Assembly (NCBI GenBank): GCA_021777055.1
Contig: JAIQZO010000004.1
Coordinates: 119,594 to 179,773 of the forward strand
From: Candidatus Anammoxibacter sp.
GTDB taxonomy: Bacteria > Planctomycetota > Brocadiia > Brocadiales > Anammoxibacteraceae
Length of the DNA: 60,180 nucleotides
Direction: 5' to 3'
The position numbers and the translations under genes were made by a program. Of this stretch, positions 8,653-17,106 are shown one piece after another. Every line of letters starts with the position of its first letter. Positions within the stretch are counted from its first letter, which is position 1. The notes under the pieces were generated by a model. That model worked only from the letters and a program-made list of their open reading frames with translations. It ran no database searches and had not been told where the DNA came from.

Positions 8653-10299
8653 ATGGATCATTCAGATTCAATGACCCTCATCATAGATATTGTAATAATA
8701 ATATCTGCTTCATTCCTTTTTGGCATCTTTGCCCATAAACTTAAGCAGTCCGTCATTATTGCATACATCTTTGTTGGTATATTAGTAGGCCCTCATGGGT
8801 TAGGCCTTATAAATATGGTAGGTGAAGTAAACTCTCTTGCTGAAATAGGAGTTGCCTTATTGATGTTTGTCATAGGGGTAGAATTCAAGTTTTCCCATGT
8901 TGGTAGGATTTGGAAGATAATAATATTTGGTGGCATTTTTCAAATAACGTTTGTAATGGCATCAGTATACGCAATATCAATATCAATAGGATACACAACA
9001 TTTAGCGCCGTCATACTTGGAATGGTTGGCGCTATTAGCAGCACTATGCTTGTGGTCAAAATATTGACTGAAAAAAGGGAAATGAACCTATTACACAGCA
9101 GGATAATGGTAGGACTTCTTATTATTCAAGATTTGGCCGTTGTCATAATGGTATTCTTTATAATTAATTTTGAACAAATTGCAAAGGGTAATACTTTAGA
9201 CTTCTTAAAAGTCCTAGGAATTAGTATTGCGGCGGTTGCAGCCATTGTCATTATCGGTAGAAAACTTTTGCCAAAAGTTATGTATTTGATTGTAAAAATG
9301 AAAAGCAAGGAGATGTTCTTACTCTCTATATTTTCGTTTTCAATAGGAATTTCAGTTACCACGCATTTATTAGGTCTTTCCATCTCCTTAGGAGCCTTTA
9401 TCGTTGGATTTATGCTTTCAGAAGCAGAGTATAACCGTGAAATATCTGCCCAAATAAGACCATTAAAGGACATTTTTATTGTTATATTCTTTGTCTCTGT
9501 TGGATTGTTTATAGATCCAAAAATAATTTTAAACGACATCCCCATGGTATTCTTTATTGTTACCATAATGATGTTTGGAAAATTCATTGCATGCGCACTT
9601 CCCACCTGGGTGTTCGGATATGATGGCAAAACCGCAGTAAAGGTGGGAATGGGTATGATGCAGATAGGCGAATTTTCGTTTGTCATGCTCACAATGGGAA
9701 AACAACACGGATATTTATCCTCTTCTCTATTTTCATCAACAACGGCAGCAGCACTTATCTCAATAATGCTCACTCCGCTTGCCATTAATCAAGCTGATAG
9801 AGTGCACAGATTTTTCACAAAGAGTCTACCCCTGGGTAAACTTTTAAGGCACATTCCACACTATAAGTTAGCCAATAAAAAAGAAAACAAAGACAAACTG
9901 GAAGGACATGTTATTATTTGTGGTTTCGGTAGATCTGGTAGCACTGTAGCAAAGGCGCTAGACAAAACATATGATGTAGTAATTATTGATCACGATATAC
10001 AAAAATTAGAAAAAATAAAGCAATTAAATTACAAATACCAGTATGGAGACGCTATAAATCATCACCTCCTGATTAAGGCTTCTATTGCAACAGCACAAAT
10101 ATTGATCTTAACTATTCCTGACATTAACGCAAAATCAATTGCTACACGGTATGCAAAGGTTTATAATCCGGAAATAGAGGTTATCGCCCGTGGCCGTTCT
10201 GAAGCTGAAAAAGGTGAATTACAGCAAATTGGCGTTGATCATGTAATAATTCCTCAAACATTAGAAGCCGTTGAGATAATAGGGAAAGTAATGACTTAG
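8653..10299 (+). CDS. Kef-type monovalent cation/proton antiporter with TrkA-N domain
   Basis: This 548-residue protein belongs to the CPA2 family (KefB/KefC/YbaL type), exchanging K+ or Na+ for H+ across the inner membrane. The first 385 residues form about a dozen hydrophobic helices with the typical segments IIAYIFVGILVGPHGLGL, GVALLMFVIGVEF, SLGAFIVGFMLSE and KDIFIVIFFVSVGLFIDP. After about residue 415 a cytoplasmic TrkA-N nucleotide-binding domain appears, with VIICGFGRSGSTVAKAL and an acidic beta-strand end (VIIDHD). A TrkA-C domain is absent. CAGGAG lies upstream of the ATG. It has more than 700 bases of empty sequence behind it, so it is probably a single-gene unit. Confidence 0.92.
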   Translation: MDHSDSMTLIIDIVIIISASFLFGIFAHKLKQSVIIAYIFVGILVGPHGLGLINMVGEVNSLAEIGVALLMFVIGVEFKFSHVGRIWKIIIFGGIFQITFVMASVYAISISIGYTTFSAVILGMVGAISSTMLVVKILTEKREMNLLHSRIMVGLLIIQDLAVVIMVFFIINFEQIAKGNTLDFLKVLGISIAAVAAIVIIGRKLLPKVMYLIVKMKSKEMFLLSIFSFSIGISVTTHLLGLSISLGAFIVGFMLSEAEYNREISAQIRPLKDIFIVIFFVSVGLFIDPKIILNDIPMVFFIVTIMMFGKFIACALPTWVFGYDGKTAVKVGMGMMQIGEFSFVMLTMGKQHGYLSSSLFSSTTAAALISIMLTPLAINQADRVHRFFTKSLPLGKLLRHIPHYKLANKKENKDKLEGHVIICGFGRSGSTVAKALDKTYDVVIIDHDIQKLEKIKQLNYKYQYGDAINHHLLIKASIATAQILILTIPDINAKSIATRYAKVYNPEIEVIARGRSEAEKGELQQIGVDHVIIPQTLEAVEIIGKVMT

Positions 10300-11043
10300 A
10301 AGCTCAAAGCCTCAACCAAATTTGGGAAATTCAGAAAGGATACTGTTTTCTTAATAAATCATAACACCGGCTAAGTTGCAACCAAGACACATGAAGCCGG
10401 ATACTCAGTTATGGACATAGGATATATGCAAAATAGTTAGATTAATAATTCTCTTATTAGGATTCAGGTAAAAAACGGAAACTTAACTTGAAATGTAACA
10501 TTTTAAGGTTTCGGCATTAATTATCAAGCTCCTATTATCTAGTAACTATAGCGCTACAAATAACGTAACAAGGCCGCCAGCGGATTCCATACAAAAAAAG
10601 CATGTTTTACAGGGTAATACCATAAAGAAGCAAAGTCAAAACCAGGATTCCCAGCAAAGTTTTATCTAAAAACAGTTTAAAGTAGCCAATAATCATCTCT
10701 TTTAATAAAATCCCGCAGCAAATAGTAAAAGAAGTTTCGCAAAATTTTGCTCATGTTAGATAACTTTACATATGTACTAAATTATTAACATTTGAGGCAT
10801 TCGGTTAAACAATTTGTATAGTATGTCAGATCATACACAACATCTCATTAACTCATTATATTCTGTAGTAACTTATGGGAGGATATAAACTTGCTAATGT
10901 TTGGTATTGCTGTATCTTTTTATATTACTACTTGTCATAGAACTACTTGAGATTTATTTCATTTTGGCATAATAGTTGCAACCTCTTATTACAACATAAG
11001 CAATTCTAGATTAGAAAGATGTGTTTATTAATAGGAGGTTTAA
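10300..11043. other. Intergenic region, 744 bases
   Basis: A long stretch without a convincing frame on either strand. I looked for riboswitch cores, tRNA-like cloverleaves and transposase remnants and found none that I can support. The last bases contain AGGAGG for the following TTG-started gene. Confidence 0.4.
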
Positions 11044-11403
11044 TTGAAGATTATTTTATTAGAGCCACAGAACCAAGAGATTGCGGTTGCAAAGCTTATC
11101 GGAGGCTTAAATGGAAGAAGTGCCATTGAGTTAGAAGATTGGCTACTTTCTCATGTTGTTGCAAAAATGAATAGCATAGCAATGAACTTTGAACGAGTAG
11201 AAAGGATTGACGGATTAGGCGTCGCAGTTTTGGAACATATTATAAATAAAGGCATAGATATCCGCCTATTTAACGTCTGTACGGAAATAAGAGCTGTTTT
11301 AAAATTGGCAAAAAAAGAAGAGCTACTCAACATAATATACAATGAGACAGATGACAACAAGGCAGCATTGTTATTAAAAAATGAAATAGCAGAAAGAGGA
11401 TGA
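11044..11403 (+). CDS. STAS-domain protein, lacks the usual phospho-serine
   Basis: A 119-residue protein with the fold pattern of STAS/anti-sigma-factor antagonists: a beta strand AVAKLIGGLNGRSAIELEDWL, then SIAMNFERVERIDGLGVAVLEHI (about 43-65), then IDIRLFNVCTEIRAVLKLAK. In SpoIIAA-like proteins the loop after the ID motif holds a phosphorylatable Ser (IDSSG). Here the residues are IDGLG, so the canonical switch residue is missing. I accept the TTG at 11044 because AGGAGG sits directly upstream and the first residues form the first strand. Partners are not evident nearby. It converges with the thioredoxin gene, leaving 17 bases. Confidence 0.72.
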   Translation: MKIILLEPQNQEIAVAKLIGGLNGRSAIELEDWLLSHVVAKMNSIAMNFERVERIDGLGVAVLEHIINKGIDIRLFNVCTEIRAVLKLAKKEELLNIIYNETDDNKAALLLKNEIAERG

Positions 11404-11420
11404 ATCCTCTCCGAACCCAA

Positions 11421-11963
11421 TTATTGTTGGATCAATAATTGATCAATAAGTCTTTCTGCTACAACTTTGTCAAATCCACCAAGTTTTTTAAACCGAAGAT
11501 AACCACTTTTATCAATAATAGTTATGCAAGGGGTTCCTCCGGTCTGGTATCTTCGCATCGTAATAGGAGTTGTATTATCTTCTTGATAATCGTCAATTCC
11601 AACGGGATGTTTTATACCCTTTCCTAAAACAAATTCCTTTAAATCATCAGGCGTTTGATACGCATGCCCTTCAAAAACGGTATGGATCGACAAAAAGACG
11701 ATATCATCCCTTTCCTTATACTTATCCTCCAGATGAAACATTAGAGGTATTGAAAAACTGCTGCATCCTGGACACCACATTTGAAAGAAATCAATTACGA
11801 CCACTTTATCGCGCATATTCTTTAAAGAACCGGGATTCCCGTTTACCCATTCAGAAACCACCAATTCAGGAGCTTTAATAGCAGCAAAAGTTTCGCTGGA
11901 AGAGAATCTGGATATTACAAGTACAGAAGCGAATATCATTAAGATCAATTTCGTTATCTTCAT
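11421..11963 (-). CDS. Exported TlpA/ResA-like thiol-disulfide oxidoreductase
   Basis: A 180-residue exported thioredoxin-fold protein. A signal segment (to about residue 28) precedes a redoxin domain with the active site FFQMWCPGCSSF (about residues 60-71, CxxC) and the cis-proline motif GGTPCITIID (about 142-151). The region between (VFLSIHTVFEG and so on) matches the TlpA/AhpC-TSA-like insertion. Such proteins reduce disulfides outside the cytoplasm, often for cytochrome c or metalloprotein maturation. It stands alone, transcribed toward the STAS gene. The extra cysteine after the cis-proline is slightly unusual. Confidence 0.85.
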   Translation of the reverse strand: MKITKLILMIFASVLVISRFSSSETFAAIKAPELVVSEWVNGNPGSLKNMRDKVVVIDFFQMWCPGCSSFSIPLMFHLEDKYKERDDIVFLSIHTVFEGHAYQTPDDLKEFVLGKGIKHPVGIDDYQEDNTTPITMRRYQTGGTPCITIIDKSGYLRFKKLGGFDKVVAERLIDQLLIQQ

Positions 11964-12312
11964 ACTAATCTCCTTTCTGAGATGCTAAAGAAATTATTAT
12001 TCTTAAACTGTTGATTTTCAGTAACCGTTATGATATTTGAAACTCCATTCAATGGGAATTTTTAGATAATTCTTCTTACAGTTACTTAAGATTCCAAACT
12101 TTTTTAATGATAATATTATAAACCTTTTCTACCTAAATAATATTCCTTAAAAAACAGCATTTTTCTGACAATAAAATATAGTAATGTAGAAGGCAGTAAC
12201 CCAAAGGTAGAATATTTGAAAAAAAAACTATCTTTAGCAAATTTAATAGCCCATAAGAATAATATTGATTTGTCGGATTTATTTTGGTAGAGTGCGCAAA
12301 ATTTAATAAAAC
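11964..12312. other. Divergent intergenic region upstream of riboswitch 1
   Basis: About 350 AT-rich bases between the thioredoxin gene and the first cobalamin riboswitch. They should hold two divergent promoters; I cannot assign boxes. A minus-strand open frame at 12116-12388 runs into the riboswitch and is rejected. Confidence 0.4.
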
Positions 12313-12457
12313 AGTTACAGGTTAAGGGAAGTTCCATATGGACACGGACCCGCCACTGTATTTGAGGACGAAAATTGCATAATGTCACTGTTCCATGATT
12401 GGGATGGGAAGGCGCAATGAGTAGGATAATTCAATAGTCAGAAGACCTGCTTGTAAC
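12313..12457 (+). promoter_or_regulatory. Cobalamin riboswitch 1 (with downstream terminator)
   Basis: The RNA matches the cobalamin riboswitch pattern: closing arm GTTACAGGT (12314-12322) pairing with ACCTGC...GTAAC (12445-12457), AAGGGAA at 12324-12330, the core CCCGCCACTGTA (12349-12360), GATGGGAAGGCGC (12403-12415) and the B12 box AGTCAGAAGACCTGC (12436-12450). An intrinsic terminator follows 84 bases later, so it most likely acts by transcription attenuation. It is followed by a second, dissimilar cobalamin riboswitch before the first gene. Confidence 0.9.
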
Positions 12458-12540
12458 TATTTCACTTATCTTCGTGGTAGAGAGAACGTGAAGGGATTAT
12501 ACGTAATTTGTACAATTGCAATTTTTGTAATTGCAATATA

Positions 12541-12577
12541 AACCCGAATCTCTTTATCAAGAGGTTCGGGTTTTTTT
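12541..12577 (+). terminator. Intrinsic terminator of riboswitch 1
   Basis: A 14-bp stem (AACCCGAATCTCTT with AAGAGGTTCGGGTT, one G-T pair), loop TATC and a run of seven T. It lies between the two cobalamin riboswitches. A small hairpin ATTGCAA/TTGCAAT directly upstream (12515-12537) could take part in switching. Confidence 0.9.
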
Positions 12578-12679
12578 ATTGGTTTTTCCAGACAAATCAC
12601 GTGTAGAGAATTCAATTAATAAATCTTACAAAAAGTGGAGGTGATAACCGGCTATAGTTTTTCTCAATCTTTACAAATC

Positions 12680-12852
12680 TATGCTGAAAAAGATGTAAGG
12701 GAATCCCAACCAAACTATATTTGGGTAAAGGGAGCTGCCCCGCAACTGTATTCGATGACGAAATTCGCAATTAACCACTGTCTCAAGACAATTTGAGATG
12801 GGAAGGTGCGGAAAGTAGAATGACTCGAAAGTCAGGAAACCTGTCTTTATCA
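12680..12852 (+). promoter_or_regulatory. Cobalamin riboswitch 2 (probably translational)
   Basis: Second cobalamin riboswitch, different in sequence from the first: TAAGGGAATCCCAACC (12696-12711), the core GCCCCGCAACTGTA (12737-12750), CACTGTCTC, GATGGGAAGGTGCGG (12798-12812) and the B12 box AGTCAGGAAACCTGTC (12830-12845). There is no T-run terminator after it. A purine-rich ribosome site (GAGGGGAAAGGGG) and the ATG of the binding-protein gene follow within 55 bases, so control of translation initiation is more likely. Confidence 0.9.
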
Positions 12853-12898
12853 CAATTAATTTATTAATTCTAATTTCCGAGGGGAAAGGGGATTTTAT

Positions 12899-13822
12899 AT
12901 GAAATTTATCATTGTTTTTTTCGCCGCTTTATTTATTCTTCCCATTTATATAGATGCTGATACTCCAACTGTGTTTGGGGACGACAAGTATCCGCTGACT
13001 ATAACCGATAACGATGGCAACACTATAACATTGCCAACTAAGCCACAACGTATAGCGTCGCTAACCCTTGGAACCGATGAAAATCTTTGGGAAATCGTAG
13101 ACCATTCTCGCATTGTTGTAATGACAGCTATCTCCCGATCAGATTATGTATCTAATGTAGATGGTAATATTATTCATGACAAAGTTATGATTAAGGATCA
13201 GAGTGAATGGGAAAAAGTTTTGAATGCAAAACCTGATCTCATTTTAGCAGCGACCTATACCAGGAAGATTGCAGACCCACTTGTTGCAAAAGGATTGCCT
13301 GTCTATTTGTTTTCCAATTTTAGAGGAATTGATGCCCTGAAAGAAAACATTAAAATTCTTGGCACATTGACAGGTGAGGAGGAAAAGGCCTCGGAGCTTA
13401 TTAATAAGATGCATCAGACAATTCAAGCGTCTTCAAACAAAAAATGGAGTAAAAAAATAAAGGCCATATACTACTCAGAAGGAAGGCTTTCAGGGAGATC
13501 AACTACGCCTTCAGATGTTATAAAAGCTGCAGGGCTTGTTGATGCATGTGGCGAATCTGGTATTGTTGGTACGGTAAAAGCTACTCCAACATTAATTGCC
13601 AATTTAAATCCTGATATTATCTTGGTTGGTGAAGACTGTAAATTAGCAGAAGATGAAACCTTAAAGCTTTTTCAGAGTACTGATTATCAAGACATCACTG
13701 CGGTTAAAGCTGGTAATATCTATACCATACCGGGAAAACACATTACTACTGTTTCTCACCGCATAGTTAAAGCCATATTAGATGTGCAAGACCATGCCCG
13801 GAAGTATGCCAACAAACTATGA
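12899..13822 (+). CDS. Periplasmic corrinoid/iron-type ABC binding protein (BtuF-like)
   Basis: A 307-residue exported substrate-binding protein of the BtuF/FecB class (periplasmic_binding_2 fold). The signal peptide ends near residue 20. The domain begins with YPLTITDNDGNTITLPTKPQRIASL, typical of the family, followed by VLNAKPDLILAATYTR (about 105-120), LKENIKILGTLTGEEEKA (about 149-166) and the second lobe with LIANLNPDIILVGED. The gene is the first after two cobalamin riboswitches, which makes a corrinoid the most likely ligand. No permease or ATPase lies in this operon, so it may share BtuCD encoded 7 kb downstream. The start is supported by the upstream GGGGAAAGGGG. Confidence 0.85.
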   Translation: MKFIIVFFAALFILPIYIDADTPTVFGDDKYPLTITDNDGNTITLPTKPQRIASLTLGTDENLWEIVDHSRIVVMTAISRSDYVSNVDGNIIHDKVMIKDQSEWEKVLNAKPDLILAATYTRKIADPLVAKGLPVYLFSNFRGIDALKENIKILGTLTGEEEKASELINKMHQTIQASSNKKWSKKIKAIYYSEGRLSGRSTTPSDVIKAAGLVDACGESGIVGTVKATPTLIANLNPDIILVGEDCKLAEDETLKLFQSTDYQDITAVKAGNIYTIPGKHITTVSHRIVKAILDVQDHARKYANKL

Positions 13823-13955
13823 CGGCGCATACATTGAAATAGATCGAGGTATTATAGCGCAAACGAAACAGAAAGAATATAAGGCATGCCCAAGGAATGC
13901 TATTATTTGCAAAGAGACAAAATCTAGACATCATTAAATCTTTATATGCAGTTTG

Positions 13956-14837
13956 ATGAAAAACAAGTACAAAAGTAACGTTATTCTCGTTATGTTTTTG
14001 GTGCTGTTACTGCGTTCTGAAGTAACATTTTCTGACGGAATCTGGTTTAAAGCAAAGAATTCTTATCGCGTTAATGATGGAAGCGTGTCACAGGAATTGC
14101 ATCTTTCTTCAGATCATGATTTATCTAAGGATTATATGCGTGACGTTATAGTCTTTGGAAGTGAAGCCGAATCGAAATGGCACAAAGATTATCATAAGGG
14201 AATTTTCTTATTGAAAAAAGTTCTACACAAGGAGAAAACCCGAACTTATATTGTAAATTCACGGCATCCAATACGGTATGAATTTAAAGCTGTTTCTACA
14301 TTTATAACGAAAAGAGATAAAATGATCGTAATGGGCGCCAAGATAAATATATTTTTGTACGGCCAACGAAGTTTTGATCCTCAAGAAAGAGATCATGAAT
14401 TTGTAGATACAGACGAGCCCGCTTTTTCATTGGATATTGTTGATAAAAATGCATCTTCTAATTATTGGATAAAAGTAGGCCAGAGACTTAATATTGGTAC
14501 TATATTTCTTAAAGAACCTTTAGTAAACAAGAGTGTAAATTTCTTCATTAATAATAGTTTTTACGGGAAGTTTAAGACTGACGACAATGGTAAGTTATCA
14601 TTTGTGTTACCATCTCCAGAAAATGGTGTTTTTCAGCACAGCAGGGATGTTTGCCATTATCATTTGGAGGTAGAACATGAATATGAAGATACAACATATA
14701 TCAGCACATTAACCATCTTGGTTCATCCTGAAAGGATAGTTAACACACCCATTGCCGGGTTTTCTACACTGATTGGAACAATGGGGATTGCAGTGTTATT
14801 TGTTATAGTTAGACGTAAAAAGAAACAAGTGGGCTAA
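13956..14837 (+). CDS. Exported hypothetical protein with C-terminal membrane anchor
   Basis: A 293-residue protein that I cannot assign with confidence. The N-terminus is a signal peptide (to about residue 25). A beta-rich extracytoplasmic part follows, with SNYWIKVGQRLNIGTIFL near 170-187 and a segment resembling Ig-like or DUF4198-type domains of metal-uptake loci (FYGKFKTDDNGKLSFVLP). The C-terminus is a membrane helix (IGTMGIAVLFVIV) with a basic RRKKK tail. I start at the ATG of 13956; the frame is also open to a TTG one codon earlier. It lies within the B12-riboswitch operon, so a role in corrinoid handling is plausible but not shown by the sequence. Confidence 0.6.
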   Translation: MKNKYKSNVILVMFLVLLLRSEVTFSDGIWFKAKNSYRVNDGSVSQELHLSSDHDLSKDYMRDVIVFGSEAESKWHKDYHKGIFLLKKVLHKEKTRTYIVNSRHPIRYEFKAVSTFITKRDKMIVMGAKINIFLYGQRSFDPQERDHEFVDTDEPAFSLDIVDKNASSNYWIKVGQRLNIGTIFLKEPLVNKSVNFFINNSFYGKFKTDDNGKLSFVLPSPENGVFQHSRDVCHYHLEVEHEYEDTTYISTLTILVHPERIVNTPIAGFSTLIGTMGIAVLFVIVRRKKKQVG

Positions 14838-14914
14838 AGAGCGGAAGAATTAAAAGTGACTAAAGTTGATCTCTTTCTAACTATAGTCACTAACAATCAT
14901 AGATACTAAAAAAA

Positions 14915-15580
14915 ATGAACGTATCAAGGCTTAGATTAATTTTTCAGATTACCTGTTTCATAATTTTAGTATATGGAGGGCTGTTATCCGTAAACCTTGG
15001 TAATCATCTACCAACATTTGCATGTCCTTATGTACATACAAGAGGTGGCGGTTGTTTTCTGATGTCTTTGCAAAGAATGTTAGAACTTCCATTTGGAAAC
15101 TACTCAGGATATTGGGGCCTACGAATTGGTATGGCATTTTTGACATTTTTCATTCTGTTTGTCATATTTAATAAAGCTTGGTGCGGGTGGGTTTGCCCCA
15201 TGGGATTTGTGCAAGACCTAATTACAATTTTAAGGAAACGGTTAAATATAAGAAAATCTGTATTTTCGTGGAACCTGCATGATCGGTTAAAGATCGTTAA
15301 ATATGGTTTTTTGGGATTAATGATAACTCTGCCCATTGGTATTGGTAATCGATTTTGTAAGGGAGAATGTGGGGTTCATCCTGATCTCTACAATCCGTTT
15401 TGCCAAATTTGTCCGGCGAAACCCTTAATGCCTATGTTTTCAGGGAATTTCTCTTATATCGGCATCAATTTTTCAAATTATGTAACGATTATAATGACCT
15501 CTGTTTCTATGATTGTTCTGGGCATATTTTTAGTAGGAGCTTTTTATAAAGAACGTTTTTTTGTTCTTATTGCCCCATGA
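14915..15580 (+). CDS. Membrane polyferredoxin-type protein (NapH/NosR/CcoG-like)
   Basis: A 221-residue integral membrane protein with about four or five hydrophobic helices and cysteine motifs of the NapH/NosR/CcoG group: an N-terminal CPYVHTRGGGC, the signature WCGWVCPMGFVQD (about 89-101), and CKGECGVHPD followed by FCQICPAKPLMP (about 147-172). Such proteins pass electrons between the membrane and soluble or periplasmic Fe-S partners. The separate ferredoxin domain usual at the C-terminus is here encoded by the next gene, which overlaps by four bases (ATGA), so the two products may form one unit. It is in the operon after the tandem cobalamin riboswitches, which suggests reducing power for corrinoid chemistry. 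Confidence 0.82.
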   Translation: MNVSRLRLIFQITCFIILVYGGLLSVNLGNHLPTFACPYVHTRGGGCFLMSLQRMLELPFGNYSGYWGLRIGMAFLTFFILFVIFNKAWCGWVCPMGFVQDLITILRKRLNIRKSVFSWNLHDRLKIVKYGFLGLMITLPIGIGNRFCKGECGVHPDLYNPFCQICPAKPLMPMFSGNFSYIGINFSNYVTIIMTSVSMIVLGIFLVGAFYKERFFVLIAP

Positions 15581-15858
15581 GTGCGTTAATGTCACTGTTT
15601 GATAGGATTGGCTTTATAGGGTTAAGAAAGAACAACAGCAAATGCACTTCATGCGGGACATGCGCCCGTGTTTGCCCAATGGATATCAGAGAGGTGAACC
15701 TTGAGGAAGAGAAACGAAACGTTTTAACCCAGGACTGTATGTTATGTTTTAAATGTATAGAAAACTGTCCGGAAGATGATGCGCTAAAAGCAACATTTTT
15801 GACAAAGAGTTTTTTTCATTCCAGTAGAAAGGGTTTGTTTCTGAGGCAAGATGATTAA
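15577..15858 (+). CDS. Small 2[4Fe-4S] ferredoxin
   Basis: A 93-residue ferredoxin with two 4Fe-4S motifs: CTSCGTCARVCP (about residues 24-35) and CMLCFKCIENCP (about 53-64). The start codon overlaps the stop of the membrane polyferredoxin gene (ATGA) and its own end overlaps the next gene by eight bases, a sign of tight translational coupling and probably of a complex. It looks like the ferredoxin half of a NapH/CcoG-type protein split off as a separate gene. Predicted role: shuttle between the membrane polyferredoxin and the double-cubane-type protein that follows. Confidence 0.88.
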   Translation: MSALMSLFDRIGFIGLRKNNSKCTSCGTCARVCPMDIREVNLEEEKRNVLTQDCMLCFKCIENCPEDDALKATFLTKSFFHSSRKGLFLRQDD

Positions 15859-17092
15859 CAACGAAAGATTACCAGCAACCTTATTAGATAACTTACAAAG
15901 CGGGCTTGATAAAATTGTGAGAAACTCTCCTTATAAACAAGGTTTATTACTTTTTGCAGAATCATTGATGAAACCGTTTGATCAACATGTTGACTTGGAA
16001 ACAGCATTTGAAAGTAAGTTGATATTTGGAACATTTTGTGTCCAGGTGCCTGAAGAACTGATTTACGCTGTTGAAGGTCAGCCTGTAAGGTTGGATATGG
16101 GCATTGGGGAAACCGCAGACCAATGTGATAACTATCTGCCAAAATTAGCATGTCCAATGGTAAGATCTTTTACTGGTTTTTTGAAACTGAAAACACCGTA
16201 TCTTGAGCAAATAAAGAACATTATTATCCCAACTACATGTGATTGGAAGGTAAAGCTTTTTGATCAGATCGATCCTGAATATAATGTATGTACTATGGAT
16301 CTGCCCCATCAACGTGATACGGAAGTCTCAGGAAATAGATGGTTTTCAGAGATAGTCAGAATCAAAAAATGGATAGAGAAAATAAGTAAAAGAAAGATCC
16401 GAAAGCGAAATCTAATGGAAAGTATCCGTCTTGTTCAGAAAGCTCAGATGGAGTATAACAGATTTCTCTTGTTCAGGAGGGAAGGCCTGGTTTCTGGCAG
16501 TGAGGCTATCCTTGTAAGCAAGGCCTATTTCTATCTACATACCAAACAATGGACTCAAGCACTGGACTTGCTAAATCATGAAATAACAGAAAACAGAGAT
16601 TCCGGTTCCGTTGATGCAACCGGACAGAGGACAAGTGTGTTGCTTACAGGATCACCCGTTATCTTCCCTAATTTTAAGGTCCCTTTATTATTGGAAGATG
16701 CGGGCTGTAGAATAATGGCAGATGAGCTTTGTTCTTCGGAAAGGATGTTTTCTGATATTGTACCCATAGATGATACGACAGAAAGTGGCCTTTTAAGGGC
16801 CATATCTGATAGATATTTATTGCCATGTACCTGTCCAACTTTCAGCACGAATAAGAATCGGCTGAAAAGATTGCATGAATTGGTTGACCGGAACAGGATA
16901 AATGGTGTTGTATACCACGTTTTAAAAGGATGTCATCCATATGATATAGAAAGCTTTACTATTGAAAAAGCGATTAAAGAAAGAGGGATACCGTTTTTAA
17001 AGGTTGAAACCGATTATTCCAATGAGGATGAAGGCCAATTAAAAACACGCATAGAGGCGTTTGCTGAGATGTTAAAAGTCAGGCAAATGTAA
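15851..17092 (+). CDS. 2-hydroxyacyl-CoA dehydratase D-family / double-cubane-type Fe-S protein
   Basis: A 413-residue member of the HgdB/FldBC (COG1775-type) family. Conserved cysteines are visible at C101 (PKLACPMVRS), C130 (IIPTTCDWKV), C326 and C328 (LPCTCPTFS) and C361 (VLKGCHPYDIES). The C-terminal part has the family pattern INGVVYHVLKGCHPYDIE and IPFLKVETDYS. True dehydratases are heterodimers with an ATP-dependent activator; no second subunit or activator gene is here. Related stand-alone members carry double-cubane [8Fe-9S] clusters and do difficult low-potential reductions. Coupled to a ferredoxin and a membrane polyferredoxin under B12 riboswitches, a corrinoid reductase role is an attractive inference. 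Confidence 0.82.
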   Translation: MINNERLPATLLDNLQSGLDKIVRNSPYKQGLLLFAESLMKPFDQHVDLETAFESKLIFGTFCVQVPEELIYAVEGQPVRLDMGIGETADQCDNYLPKLACPMVRSFTGFLKLKTPYLEQIKNIIIPTTCDWKVKLFDQIDPEYNVCTMDLPHQRDTEVSGNRWFSEIVRIKKWIEKISKRKIRKRNLMESIRLVQKAQMEYNRFLLFRREGLVSGSEAILVSKAYFYLHTKQWTQALDLLNHEITENRDSGSVDATGQRTSVLLTGSPVIFPNFKVPLLLEDAGCRIMADELCSSERMFSDIVPIDDTTESGLLRAISDRYLLPCTCPTFSTNKNRLKRLHELVDRNRINGVVYHVLKGCHPYDIESFTIEKAIKERGIPFLKVETDYSNEDEGQLKTRIEAFAEMLKVRQM

Positions 17093-17106
17093 TAAGACTT
17101 AAAATA

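Noticed and set aside
9126..9785. 219-codon minus-strand frame
   Set aside because: It is antisense to the membrane helices of the Kef-type antiporter and shows no own motif or ribosome site.
12116..12388. 90-codon minus-strand open frame
   Set aside because: It overlaps cobalamin riboswitch 1 and has no family features or ribosome site; it is chance coding on the antisense of a structured RNA.
12671..12853. 60-codon minus-strand open frame
   Set aside because: It is the antisense of cobalamin riboswitch 2.
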